Below the pieces are notes generated by a model, which was not told where the DNA came from, searched no databases, and saw nothing but the letters and a program-made list of their open reading frames with translations. Positions 16,591 through 24,899 of a stretch of DNA of 47,993 nucleotides are shown here, piece after piece. The number at the start of each line of letters is the position of its first letter. The stretch's first letter is position 1. The position numbers and the translations under genes were made by a program. Source of the stretch: JALQUL01 sp964556425 (GTDB lineage Bacteria; Pseudomonadota; Gammaproteobacteria; Burkholderiales; Burkholderiaceae_C); NCBI GenBank assembly GCA_964556425.1, contig CAZKWC010000022.1, positions 1-47,993 of the forward strand, in the 5' to 3' direction.

Positions 16591-17049
16591 ATGTTATCAC
16601 GTAGAGATCTAATGAAACAAAGCGCCACAGTTGCTGCGTTACTCGGCGCAACTGGTATGTTTCCTCAGTATGCAATGGCTGCATTTAATCAAAATGCATT
16701 TGCTGCAAAAACCATCAATGATGCAGTGAAAGCCTACGGTTCTGCAGCTCCAGAAGCAAGCACTGAAATCACTGTTATCGCTCCCGATATCGCTGAAAAC
16801 GGTGCAGTAGTGCCAATTGGTGCATCTACTACTTTGGCTGGTGTTAAGCACTTGTTGTTATTGGTAGAAAAAAATCCATCCACATTGTGTGCCACTTTTG
16901 ATGTGACTCCTGATGTAGAAGCCAACTTTTTAACTCGTGTAAAAATGGGTCAGTCTTCTGACATTTACGCAGTTGCCATCATGAATGACGGTAAAGCATT
17001 GTTTGCCAAAAAAGAAACCAAAGTAACTTTGGGTGGTTGTGGCGGTTAA
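16591..17049 (+). CDS. soxY: Thiosulfate oxidation carrier protein SoxY
   Basis: The 152-residue precursor has a twin-arginine signal (SRRDLMKQSATVAALLGATG) and ends in the diagnostic GGCGG with carrier Cys150. The sulfur compound is covalently held on this swinging-arm cysteine through the whole Sox cycle. Its partner soxZ follows 66 bp downstream. A good GGAGAG ribosome-binding site precedes the ATG. Confidence 0.97.
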   Translation: MLSRRDLMKQSATVAALLGATGMFPQYAMAAFNQNAFAAKTINDAVKAYGSAAPEASTEITVIAPDIAENGAVVPIGASTTLAGVKHLLLLVEKNPSTLCATFDVTPDVEANFLTRVKMGQSSDIYAVAIMNDGKALFAKKETKVTLGGCGG

Positions 17050-17115
17050 TACCAGCTTGCAACATCGTTATTCAATTTTCAATTAGTCAATTATTTAAAA
17101 GTTTAGGAGTTAATC

Positions 17116-17427
17116 ATGGCAGATCCAATGCGCATACGTGCTCAAGTATCAGGTGACAAAGCAACAGTTCGCGTTCTTATGGGACATGAAATGGAAAGCG
17201 GTCAACGTAAAGATGCAAGCGGTGCTGTTATCCCTGCTTGGTATATTCAAGAAGTGACAGCCAACTTAAACGGTAAACAAGTGTTTAGCGCGCAGTGGGG
17301 TCCTTCTGTTTCTAAAAACCCATTCTTGCAATTCAGTGTTAAAGGCGCAAAAGCGGGCGACAAAATTGCAGTAAGCTGGAAAGACAACAAAGGCGAAACA
17401 CGTACCGACGAAGCGACTGTTTCCTAA
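17116..17427 (+). CDS. soxZ: Thiosulfate oxidation carrier complex protein SoxZ
   Basis: The 103-residue single-domain immunoglobulin-like protein (MADPMRIRAQVSGDKATVRVLMGHEMESGQ, FSAQWGPSVSKNPFLQFSVKGAKAGD) has no signal peptide. It is exported in complex with SoxY by the Tat signal of its partner and stabilises the SoxY carrier arm. Spacing and strand place it in the soxYZAX operon. Confidence 0.97.
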   Translation: MADPMRIRAQVSGDKATVRVLMGHEMESGQRKDASGAVIPAWYIQEVTANLNGKQVFSAQWGPSVSKNPFLQFSVKGAKAGDKIAVSWKDNKGETRTDEATVS

Positions 17428-17462
17428 TTTTTTTGATTCAATATAAGCAACTGGAGACAACT

Positions 17463-18293
17463 ATGCGAAGCCAATTTTCTAAAAGTAATACGCACTGGCT
17501 ATTAATGCTCACAACTGCGTTCGCTGTTTTTTCTACTGCAACAAGTTATGCACAAACTAAATCTGCCTCTGAAGGCATTGATGAATATCGTGCCATGCTT
17601 GCTGATGGTAATCCAGCAGAGTTGTTTGAAGCTAAAGGCGAAGAGCTTTGGAAAAAAGCCCGTGGCCCAAAAAATGCATCCCTTGAAAAGTGCGATTTAG
17701 GCCAAGGCCCAGGTGTGGTCAAAGGAGCATTCGTTACCTTGCCACGTTTTTTTGCAGATACTAAAAAAGTACAAGACCTTGAGTCACGCTTAATGACTTG
17801 TATGGAAGAGTTGCAAGGAATTGCGGCTGCAGATATTATTAAAACGCCTTTTAACAAGGGTGAACAAAATAATATGGCTTCTTTAGTTGCTTATATTTCT
17901 GCTGAATCTCGAGGTTTGGCTTTTAACTTACCTAACCAACATGCGCTTGAAAAAGAAATGTATGCCGTTGGTAAGTCCCTTTTTTACATGCGTGCCGGTC
18001 CTTATGATTTTTCATGTGCCACCTGTCATGGACAAGATGGTAAACGTATTCGTCTTCAAGACCTCCCTAACATTACTAAAAATGAAGGAGCTGGTAAAGG
18101 CTTCGGCGCTTGGCCAGCTTACAGGGTTTCCAATAGTCAGTTGTGGGGCATGCAATTTCGTTTAAATGATTGTTATCGTCAGCAACGTTTCCCAGAGCCA
18201 ATTTATGGCAGCGATGCCACTATTGCATTGTCAACATTTATGGGTGTGACTGCCAAAGGTGCTAAGTCAATCGCACCTGCTCTCAAACGCTAA
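17463..18293 (+). CDS. soxA: L-cysteine S-thiosulfotransferase subunit SoxA (monohaem type)
   Basis: With SoxX this c-type cytochrome attaches thiosulfate to SoxY. The 276-residue precursor has a signal peptide ending near SYAQ, one haem site Cys185-Ala-Thr-Cys-His189, and the active-site Cys237 (NDCYRQQRFPEP) that becomes the persulfide haem ligand. The first haem site of dihaem SoxA proteins is absent. Cys77 and Cys113 remain and probably form a disulfide there, as in known monohaem forms. The ATG at 17463 with GGAGAC upstream was chosen over an in-frame TTG at 17433. soxX follows after 15 bp. Confidence 0.95.
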   Translation: MRSQFSKSNTHWLLMLTTAFAVFSTATSYAQTKSASEGIDEYRAMLADGNPAELFEAKGEELWKKARGPKNASLEKCDLGQGPGVVKGAFVTLPRFFADTKKVQDLESRLMTCMEELQGIAAADIIKTPFNKGEQNNMASLVAYISAESRGLAFNLPNQHALEKEMYAVGKSLFYMRAGPYDFSCATCHGQDGKRIRLQDLPNITKNEGAGKGFGAWPAYRVSNSQLWGMQFRLNDCYRQQRFPEPIYGSDATIALSTFMGVTAKGAKSIAPALKR

Positions 18294-18308
18294 GCTGGAG
18301 AAACAAAA

Positions 18309-18965
18309 ATGAAATTTAATTCCACACAAATCTTAAAAAACTCTGCTATTGGTTTAAGCTTGGTTTTACTCTCTGGTCTTACCTTTGCCCAAACTAAACT
18401 AGAGAAAAAAGTGCAGGAAGTAGTGGCGAGTTCTTTCAAAGAAAACGGCATTGCTAAATTAGATCGTTTACAACAAGACTTTTCTAATAAAGAATGTAGT
18501 AAAGCCGAAATGAGCGGCAAGCCTATTAATCCAAAAATTGCCAAAAAAATTGAAGCCATGAATTTGGCAACTATTAAATTGCCCTCTGACGGTAATTATA
18601 TTGGCAGCTGGAAAGAAGGCGAAAAATTGGCGCAAAACGGCCGTGGTAATACATGGTCCGATAAAGAGGGTACTCCCAATGGCGGCAATTGTTATAACTG
18701 TCACAAAATCAGTAAAGAAGAGTTGTCTTATGGCACGATAGGCCCATCGTTATATAACTACGGTAAATTGCGTGGTGTAACCGATGTAAAAGCTGAATCT
18801 GCAAAAGCAACGGTTCAATACACTTGGGGTAAGATGTTTAATTCTCAGGCCTATAACGCTTGTTCATCAATGCCACGTTTTGGTCATGTAGGTGCATTAA
18901 CAGAAGCGCAAATGCGTGACTTAATGGCCTTGTTATTAGACCCCGAATCACCTGTCAATAAATAA
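18309..18965 (+). CDS. soxX: L-cysteine S-thiosulfotransferase subunit SoxX
   Basis: The 218-residue cytochrome has a signal peptide (ending LTFAQ) and an extra N-terminal segment of ~65 residues before the haem domain. The haem site is Cys128-Tyr-Asn-Cys-His132 and the likely axial Met188 lies in SSMPRFGHVG. The extended N-terminus is seen in one of the SoxX subtypes. It pairs with SoxA for the first step of thiosulfate oxidation. CTGGAG precedes the start. Confidence 0.95.
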   Translation: MKFNSTQILKNSAIGLSLVLLSGLTFAQTKLEKKVQEVVASSFKENGIAKLDRLQQDFSNKECSKAEMSGKPINPKIAKKIEAMNLATIKLPSDGNYIGSWKEGEKLAQNGRGNTWSDKEGTPNGGNCYNCHKISKEELSYGTIGPSLYNYGKLRGVTDVKAESAKATVQYTWGKMFNSQAYNACSSMPRFGHVGALTEAQMRDLMALLLDPESPVNK

Positions 18966-18976
18966 TTTAGCACACA

Positions 18977-19012
18977 GGCCCAATACATGATTTGTTTTGG
19001 GCTTTCTTTTAA
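18977..19012 (+). terminator. Probable terminator after soxX
   Basis: GCCCAA and TTGGGC are separated by a 13-base loop and followed by TTTCTTTT. This is a moderate terminator that would end the soxYZAX message or reduce read-through into soxB. Confidence 0.6.
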
Positions 19013-19125
19013 TTCGAGTCCATCACTGATATGAGTAGATGAGTGATCGTAGCCATTAGTAGTTACGAGTTTTAAAGCTCTTATATCTATTGAGTTTCGA
19101 CTCAACATTTGCCTTTCAAATTACA

Positions 19126-20859
19126 ATGAATTTAACTAAACGCGAATTTTTTCAAATGATGACAGCCGCATCTGTTGCTGGCATTGTATTACCACGTAGC
19201 GTTGCAGCTCAAACCGCTGCCAAAGATGCTAGCATGTATGACATTCCAAAATTTGGTAATGTTTCATTCCTGCATATGACAGATTGCCATGCACAATTAA
19301 AACCAATTTATTTCCGTGAGCCTAGCGTGAATATTGGTATTGGTGCACAACAAGGCAAATTACCCCATTTAGTGGGTGAAGAATTATTAAAGGTAGCCAA
19401 TGTAAGACCTGGCACCCCAATGGCGCATGCATTGTCTTACTTAAACTTTGACCAAGCTGCAAAAAAATACGGCAAGGTAGGTGGTTTTGCCCATTTGGCT
19501 ACCTTGGTGAAGAAAATGAAAGCAAGCCGTCCAGGTGCACTTTTATTAGACGGTGGCGATACATGGCAAGGCTCTGGTACATCACTTTGGACTAATGGTC
19601 AAGACATGGTGGACGCCTGTAAATTATTAGGCGTAGATGTGATGACAGGTCACTGGGAGTTTACTCTTGGTATGGACCGTGTGAAAGAAATTGTAGAAAA
19701 AGACTTTAACGGCAAAATTGATTTTGTTGCGCAAAACGTTAAGACCAACGACTTTGGCGACCCAGTATTTAAGCCTTATGTGATTCGTGAAATGAACGGA
19801 ATTCCTTGTGCCATTATTGGCCAGGCCTTCCCTTACACACCAATTGCCAACCCACGCTATATGGTGGCCGATTGGGCTTTTGGTATTCAAGACGAAAACA
19901 TGCAAAAAATGGTCAACGAAGTGCGTGCAAAAGGCGCACAAGTAGTGGTCGTTATTTCGCACAATGGTATGGACGTTGACTTAAAAATGGCAAGCCGTGT
20001 ACGTGGTATTGATGCCATTATGGGCGGTCATACTCACGATGGTATGCCAGTAGCTAGCGTAGTTGAAAACGCAGGCGGTAAAACTTTGGTTACCAATGCA
20101 GGTAGCAATAGTAAATTTTTGGCCGTACTCGACTTTGAAGTCAAAGATAAAAAAGTCACTGACTTCCGTTATAAGTTATTGCCGGTGTTTGCTAACTTGT
20201 TGCCAGCCGACAAAGATATGGAAGCCCTCATTAACAAAATTCGTGCTCCTTACGAGTCAAAGTTAGCTGAAAAACTCGGCGTTACTGAAGGTGTTTTATA
20301 CCGCCGTGGTAACTTTAATGGTACAGGTGACCAATTATTGGTAGATGCGCTCATGGAAGTGCAAGGTGCCGATTTAGCCTTCTCACCAGGATTCCGTTGG
20401 GGTACTACTTTGTTAGAAGGTCAAGCCATTACTCGTGAATGGTTGCTCGATATGACAGCTACCACTTACTCTTATGCCACCGTGTCTGAAATGACTGGCG
20501 AAACCATTAAAACCGTTTTAGAAGACGTTTGTGATAACTTGTTTAACCCAGACCCATACTATCAACAAGGTGGTGATATGGTGCGTGTGGGCGGCTTGCA
20601 ATATGATTGCACCCCAACCGAATCAGCGGGTAAACGTATTAGCAATATGCGTTTAAAAGGTCAATTACTTGAGCCTAACAAAAAATACAAAGTGGCAGGT
20701 TGGGCACCAGTGGCTGAAGAAGCTAAAAAACAAAACAACCCAATGGTATGGGATGTGGTTGAAACTTGGCTCAAATCTCAGAACGGCAAAATTGCACCTC
20801 GCAAACTCAATCAGCCTAAGTTATTAAGCTTAGGTAGTAATAAGGGATTGGCGGTTTAA
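19126..20859 (+). CDS. soxB: Thiosulfohydrolase SoxB
   Basis: The 577-residue 5'-nucleotidase/metallophosphoesterase-like enzyme hydrolyses sulfate from the S-thiosulfonate on SoxY in the periplasm, using a dimanganese site. Visible motifs are HMTDCHAQLKP, the SoxB-typical YFREPSVNIG, GGDTWQGSGTSLWT, GHWEFT, VAQN, ISHNGMDVD and GGHTHDG. The N-terminus is a Tat-like signal in which Lys-Arg replaces the twin Arg (TKREFFQMMTAA). ATG 19126 is preferred because the upstream TTG at 19090 would add residues before the signal. The ribosome-binding site is weak. A strong terminator follows. Confidence 0.96.
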   Translation: MNLTKREFFQMMTAASVAGIVLPRSVAAQTAAKDASMYDIPKFGNVSFLHMTDCHAQLKPIYFREPSVNIGIGAQQGKLPHLVGEELLKVANVRPGTPMAHALSYLNFDQAAKKYGKVGGFAHLATLVKKMKASRPGALLLDGGDTWQGSGTSLWTNGQDMVDACKLLGVDVMTGHWEFTLGMDRVKEIVEKDFNGKIDFVAQNVKTNDFGDPVFKPYVIREMNGIPCAIIGQAFPYTPIANPRYMVADWAFGIQDENMQKMVNEVRAKGAQVVVVISHNGMDVDLKMASRVRGIDAIMGGHTHDGMPVASVVENAGGKTLVTNAGSNSKFLAVLDFEVKDKKVTDFRYKLLPVFANLLPADKDMEALINKIRAPYESKLAEKLGVTEGVLYRRGNFNGTGDQLLVDALMEVQGADLAFSPGFRWGTTLLEGQAITREWLLDMTATTYSYATVSEMTGETIKTVLEDVCDNLFNPDPYYQQGGDMVRVGGLQYDCTPTESAGKRISNMRLKGQLLEPNKKYKVAGWAPVAEEAKKQNNPMVWDVVETWLKSQNGKIAPRKLNQPKLLSLGSNKGLAV

Positions 20860-20912
20860 GCAAACCTTATCTATCTTCAAGCAAGTAACTTAGTGGTTTT
20901 GGTAATGCTCGT

Positions 20913-20945
20913 AGTGGTGGTATTTTATTCCACCACTTTTATTTT
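20913..20945 (+). terminator. Rho-independent terminator after soxB
   Basis: AGTGGTGG, a nine-base loop, CCACCACT, then TTTATTTTT. Confidence 0.88.
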
Positions 20946-20969
20946 TCTTTTGAATGAATGGATCGCATC

Positions 20970-21395
20970 ATGAAATCTTTTAAGCAATTTTGGTTGGCAG
21001 TTTTGTTAATGGTTTTGGCAAGTTTTGCCAATGCCCAAGATGCAGTGAAAGTGGTCTATCATTTAAACGAAGGAATTGCACAAGCTGCTAGAGCACTGGG
21101 CAATATTCGTAATCACCTAGAGGCCGATCCTACTGCCAAAATTGTGGTGGTGACGCACGGTGCTGGAATTGAATTTTTGCTTGAAGGCGCAAAAACTCCC
21201 ACCAACCAACCTTTCTCTGGACTCATTGGAGAAATGGCGGGCAAAGGGGTTGAATTTCGAGTTTGCCGCAATACCTTGGTAACTCGAAAAATCGAACCGA
21301 GTAGCGTGGTTCTAGAAGCTACTATTGTGCCGTCAGGAGTAGCAGAAGTAGCCAAGCTACAGGCTAAAAGTGGATTTGTCTATTTAAGACCTTAA
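20970..21395 (+). CDS. Exported DsrE-like protein
   Basis: The ~141-residue protein has a signal peptide (MKSFKQFWLAVLLMVLASFANAQ) followed by a DsrE/DsrF-like alpha/beta domain (KVVYHLNEG, KIVVVTHGAGIEFLLEG). One cysteine, Cys99, lies in VEFRVCRNTL, the position of the family's sulfur-carrying cysteine. Cytoplasmic DsrE-family proteins relay persulfide sulfur. An exported one next to soxB and a sulfide dehydrogenase may carry or bind sulfane sulfur in the periplasm, which is inference. ATG 20970 gives the better signal peptide, while 20958 would add four residues. Confidence 0.85.
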   Translation: MKSFKQFWLAVLLMVLASFANAQDAVKVVYHLNEGIAQAARALGNIRNHLEADPTAKIVVVTHGAGIEFLLEGAKTPTNQPFSGLIGEMAGKGVEFRVCRNTLVTRKIEPSSVVLEATIVPSGVAEVAKLQAKSGFVYLRP

Positions 21396-21488
21396 GTTAA
21401 AAATAATTCACTGCATTTTGTTATTTTCTCTGCGATTAAAAGCGCATTAACTAATGCAAAAATTATTGGTACTTGTAAGTGTTTTGTA

Positions 21489-21504
21489 TATCAATTCCAA
21501 AATA
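21489..21504 (+). promoter_or_regulatory. Motif shared with the promoter of the cytochrome at 43548
   Basis: TATCAATTCCAAAATA lies 27 bp before the soxE-like gene. TATCCATTCCAAAATA, with one difference, lies 27 bp before the cytochrome gene at 43548. Same spacing to the start codon and same gene class suggest a shared regulator site or promoter element. Confidence 0.5.
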
Positions 21505-21530
21505 ATAATATTTTTTTAGAGGAGACAAAA

Positions 21531-21854
21531 ATGACCAGGAAATTAAAATCCTATCGTTATGCAGTGGTCGCTGCATTATTGGCTAGTAGCTTTAGCATGG
21601 CATTTGCACAAGATGCCGATCAAGCCAGATCTTGGGCAGCTTCTTGCTCTAACTGTCATGGTACTAATGGTGTATCTAGCCCAGGTCGTGAGACTCTTGC
21701 CGGCATGCCAGAAGAGATGATGATTAAAAAAATGCAAGACTTTAAAGCGGGTCGCGCACCGGCTGCTACCATCATGCATCAATTAGCCAAAGGTTATGAC
21801 GATGCACAAATTGCAGCTATTGCAAAGTATTTTGCTAAACAAGCAACCAAATAA
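21531..21854 (+). CDS. Sulfide dehydrogenase cytochrome subunit, SoxE/FccA-like
   Basis: The 107-residue precursor has a signal peptide (ending MAFAQ), one haem motif Cys39-Ser-Asn-Cys-His43, a downstream PGRETLAGMPEEMMIKKM segment typical of FccA/cytochrome c553-like subunits, and a possible Met ligand in TIMHQLAKGYDD. It should accept electrons from the flavoprotein encoded 13 bp downstream. A clear GGAGAC precedes the ATG. Dihaem FccA proteins are longer, so this is the monohaem form. Confidence 0.9.
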   Translation: MTRKLKSYRYAVVAALLASSFSMAFAQDADQARSWAASCSNCHGTNGVSSPGRETLAGMPEEMMIKKMQDFKAGRAPAATIMHQLAKGYDDAQIAAIAKYFAKQATK

Positions 21855-21867
21855 CAGGAGACCTAAT

Positions 21868-23148
21868 ATGTTAAGACGTGAACTTTTACAAAATTTAGGT
21901 GCTGGTTTGGGTGCCATTAGTTTAGCCTCTTGTGCCAATATGAGCACATCTAGTGCGGCTAAAGCCCATGTAGTGGTGGTGGGTGGTGGTTTTGGTGGTG
22001 CAACTGCTGCCAAATATATTCGTATGTGGTCAAATGGCAGTATTGCTGTGACCCTCATCGAGCCCAACGATAGTTTTATTTCTTGCCCAATTTCCAATAT
22101 GGTAATTGGTGGCTTTAAACAAATGTCTGACATTACTATTCCTTATACCAATTTGGCAGATCGTCACGGTGTAGTAGTAGTCAAAGACAAAGTGCAAAGT
22201 CTGAATGCAGACAAACGTACTGTCACTTTAGCAAGCGGCAAAGAACTAAGCTATGACCGCGTGATTGTGTCTCCTGGTGTTGACTTTATGTGGGATACAT
22301 TGCCAGGTATGAACAACCCCGATGCGCAAAGCAAAATTTTGCATGCATGGAAAGCGGGTCCACAAACTGCAGCTTTACGCAAACAATTAGAAGATATGCC
22401 AGACGGTGGTGTATTTGCTATTAGCATTCCATTGGCTCCATATCGTTGCCCTCCTGGCCCTTATGAGCGCGCCTCTGTAGTAGCCGATTATTTCTTAAAA
22501 GCCAAGCCAAAAAGCAAAGTGTTAATTCTTGATGGCAATGATGACGTTACCTCTAAAGGTCCGTTGTTTAAAAAGGCTTGGGCCGAAATGTATAAAAACA
22601 TCATTGAATACCGTCCTAAGCATTCACTCAGCGATGTAGATGTAGCCAACAAAACACTTAAATTCGAATTTAATGATCCTATTAAAGCCGATGTGTTAAA
22701 TGTGATTCCTCCAATGCGTGCAGGTGAAATTGCGGTTAAATCTGGCTTGGCAACTGCTAACAAACGTTGGTGTGAAGTGGATTACCTCACATTCGAATCT
22801 AAAGCGGCTAAAAATGTACACGTATTAGGTGACTCCTTGCAAATTGCACCAGGTATGCCTAAGTCAGGTCACATGGCTAATCAACACGGTAAGTCTTGTG
22901 CGGCAGCAGTAGTGGCTTTATTAAGCAACAAGGTGGTTAATAACTTGCCTATCTATAACAACACCTGTTATAGCTATGTAAGCGAAAACGATGCTATTCA
23001 TGTGGCAAGTGTCCATCGCTATGATGCCGAGAAAAAAACCATGACGATTGTTCCTGGTAGTGGTGGTGTATCAGCTGCTAGAAGTGCCATTGAAGGTGCT
23101 TACGCAATGGCATGGGCCAATAATATTTGGAGTGACACACTGGCCTAA
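21868..23148 (+). CDS. Flavocytochrome c sulfide dehydrogenase flavoprotein, SoxF/FccB-like
   Basis: The 426-residue FAD-dependent oxidoreductase has a twin-arginine signal (LRRELLQNLGAGLGAISLASC), the dinucleotide-binding motif VVVVGGGFGGATAAKYI, and SFISCPISNMVIGG, whose Cys matches the family's flavin/redox cysteine region. A second cysteine lies in SGHMANQHGKSCAAA and a C-terminal FCSD domain follows. It oxidises sulfide to sulfur or polysulfide in the periplasm and passes electrons to the cytochrome upstream. The Cys after LAS could also be a lipobox. ATG 21868 with AGGAGAC was chosen over an upstream in-frame start lying inside the cytochrome gene. Confidence 0.93.
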   Translation: MLRRELLQNLGAGLGAISLASCANMSTSSAAKAHVVVVGGGFGGATAAKYIRMWSNGSIAVTLIEPNDSFISCPISNMVIGGFKQMSDITIPYTNLADRHGVVVVKDKVQSLNADKRTVTLASGKELSYDRVIVSPGVDFMWDTLPGMNNPDAQSKILHAWKAGPQTAALRKQLEDMPDGGVFAISIPLAPYRCPPGPYERASVVADYFLKAKPKSKVLILDGNDDVTSKGPLFKKAWAEMYKNIIEYRPKHSLSDVDVANKTLKFEFNDPIKADVLNVIPPMRAGEIAVKSGLATANKRWCEVDYLTFESKAAKNVHVLGDSLQIAPGMPKSGHMANQHGKSCAAAVVALLSNKVVNNLPIYNNTCYSYVSENDAIHVASVHRYDAEKKTMTIVPGSGGVSAARSAIEGAYAMAWANNIWSDTLA

Positions 23149-23200
23149 TTTGGCTGGTACAGCAAGCCCTTTATTTTATACAATCCAACTTAAACACTGC

Positions 23201-24202
23201 ATGAAACTTAATCGACGGTATTTTTTGTATTCCAGTTCATGTGCTTGTGCACAACGTGCTATTTTTCCGTTTTTAACGGCATCAATGGCTTTGCAAAGTA
23301 CATCTGCGAATGCGGCAATTCCCGAGATGAAAGCCGTGCAGGTTTCAGCTAATGCTTATTTTGTACAAGGGCTTGCTGCTTTAGGTAGCAAAGAAAATCA
23401 AAATTTTATTTCCAATGCTGGTTTTGTTGTAACGCCAAAATCGGTCGTTGTAATCGACGCATTGGGTTCTCCCGCGCTTGCCCAGCGCTTTGTGCAACTT
23501 ATCAAAACAATTACACCGTTGCCAATTAGTCATGTCATAGTCACCCACTATCATGCCGATCATATTTACGGACTACAGGTATTCAAAGACCTAGGCGCAC
23601 ACATTATTGCCCACAGCGCTGCAGGCGAATATTTAAATTCCGATACTGCCACCCTGCGTCTAAAAGCTTCCCGAGAGGAGTTAAGTCCTTGGGTAGATGA
23701 AAACACTCGCTTAGTAGTCGCCGATGAAATGTTAAAGGGCTCTAGCCCCAAAAATCTGCAAGTCAATGGCGTTGATTTTTATATCGCCCCTGCAGGCCCT
23801 GCCCATACCCCAGAAGATCTGATCATTTATTTGCCAGCAGAAAAAGTCTTATTCGCTGGCGATTTGGTCTTTAGAGGGCGTTTACCTTTTGTTGGCGGAG
23901 CCGACAGTAAACACTGGATTAGCTCGCTTAATAAACTTTTGCAATTTGATGTGGCGGTAATCGTTCCTGGCCATGGTGCACAATCAAGTGCTGCCAGTGC
24001 CAAAGCAGACATTGAATTGGTGAGAAATTATTTAGTGTATTTGCGCGAACAAATGGGAGCTGCTGTTAAAAATTTAGAATCGTTTGATGAGGCCTATAAA
24101 GCGACCAACTGGAAAGCATTTGAAAATGTGCCTATGTTTGGTTTTGCCAATCGAATGAATGCCTACAACACCTATTTGTTAATGGAAAAAGAATCATTGT
24201 AA
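23201..24202 (+). CDS. Exported metallo-beta-lactamase-fold hydrolase (SoxH-like)
   Basis: The 333-residue protein has a Tat-type signal (NRRYFLYSSSCACAQ) and a complete metal site: His117-x-His119-Asp120-His121 (THYHADH), a GDLVF Asp, and PGHG near residue 255. Homologues in sox clusters are called SoxH, and others belong to the quinoprotein-relay hydrolase group. The substrate is unknown and may be a thiol or persulfide. The start is uncertain. ATG 23201 has no obvious ribosome-binding site but gives the export signal, whereas an upstream frame running into soxF is not credible. A SoxH-type protein is not required for basic Sox activity. Confidence 0.85.
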   Translation: MKLNRRYFLYSSSCACAQRAIFPFLTASMALQSTSANAAIPEMKAVQVSANAYFVQGLAALGSKENQNFISNAGFVVTPKSVVVIDALGSPALAQRFVQLIKTITPLPISHVIVTHYHADHIYGLQVFKDLGAHIIAHSAAGEYLNSDTATLRLKASREELSPWVDENTRLVVADEMLKGSSPKNLQVNGVDFYIAPAGPAHTPEDLIIYLPAEKVLFAGDLVFRGRLPFVGGADSKHWISSLNKLLQFDVAVIVPGHGAQSSAASAKADIELVRNYLVYLREQMGAAVKNLESFDEAYKATNWKAFENVPMFGFANRMNAYNTYLLMEKESL

Positions 24203-24275
24203 AAACAATGTAGTGAGGCTTTTGCATTTTTGTAAAAAGCGAGTTGGTGGTTTTGTTTTTTTAAGGAGATCAATC

Positions 24276-24482
24276 ATGACAGTACAACGTGCCGTTTTAG
24301 TATTTGCTGGCTTTATGGTGCTGCTGAGTTTGGCTTTGGCTCATTTTGCTGGCCAAATTAATCTTGGACAAGCAAGTTGGTTATGGATGACCGCCATTTT
24401 GGGGGCGCATTTATTTCAAATGGGCTTTACCGGATTTTGCCCAGCGGCCAAAATTTTTGCCGCCTTAGGTCTTAAAAATTAA
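24276..24482 (+). CDS. Small DUF2892 inner-membrane protein
   Basis: The 68-residue protein has two hydrophobic segments (VLVFAGFMVLLSLALAHF and WLWMTAILGAHLFQMGF) and the family motif GFCPAAKIFAALGL. DUF2892 proteins are frequently found next to sulfur-handling hydrolases, rhodaneses and their repressors. The Cys in FCP may handle sulfane sulfur or the protein may be part of a transporter, but neither is shown. AAGGAG precedes ATG 24276. It is the last gene of the sox region before a strong terminator. Confidence 0.88.
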   Translation: MTVQRAVLVFAGFMVLLSLALAHFAGQINLGQASWLWMTAILGAHLFQMGFTGFCPAAKIFAALGLKN

Positions 24483-24510
24483 GCTGGGTTTTTAGAGTAA
24501 AAACCACAAA

Positions 24511-24545
24511 AAAAACCTAGTTACATGGTTTTAACTAGGTTTTTA
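24511..24545 (+). terminator. Rho-independent terminator ending the sox region
   Basis: AAAACCTAGTT, a loop, AACTAGGTTTT, then T. The stem is perfect. It closes the dsrE-soxEF-MBL-DUF2892 unit. Confidence 0.88.
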
Positions 24546-24739
24546 ATCTCATTTATAATCTTATGAAGCAAATTGTAGATTTTTAAGCTACAAAACCTTA
24601 GAATGCAGCTATTGGTCGGAGACTTCATATGCCACAAAGGCAAAACATTTATTAAAATAGATGTTGTTCTTTATTTTTATAGCCAATTAAAAACACATAC
24701 TGGTTTTTAGCTACAATTTAAAGAAGAGTTAAAGACTAA

Positions 24740-24775
24740 GGTTTTAAAAAGGTAAACACAAGTTTACTTTTAAAC
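24740..24775 (-). terminator. Possible terminator for the minus-strand tRNA-Leu
   Basis: GGTTTTAAAAAGGTAAAC and GTTTACTTTTAAACC pair with small bulges. Read on the minus strand it follows the tRNA 3' end by about 20 bp and includes a T-rich arm. Confidence 0.5.
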
Positions 24776-24792
24776 CATTTACAATATTTGAA

Positions 24793-24877
<85 letters not shown>

Positions 24878-24893
24878 GTCACCAAAAAGGATC

Positions 24894-24899
24894 ATTATA
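24894..24899 (-). promoter_or_regulatory. -10 box for tRNA-Leu overlapping the rnr start region
   Basis: TATAAT on the minus strand, 17 bp before the tRNA 5' end. The -35 is not clear. Confidence 0.45.
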
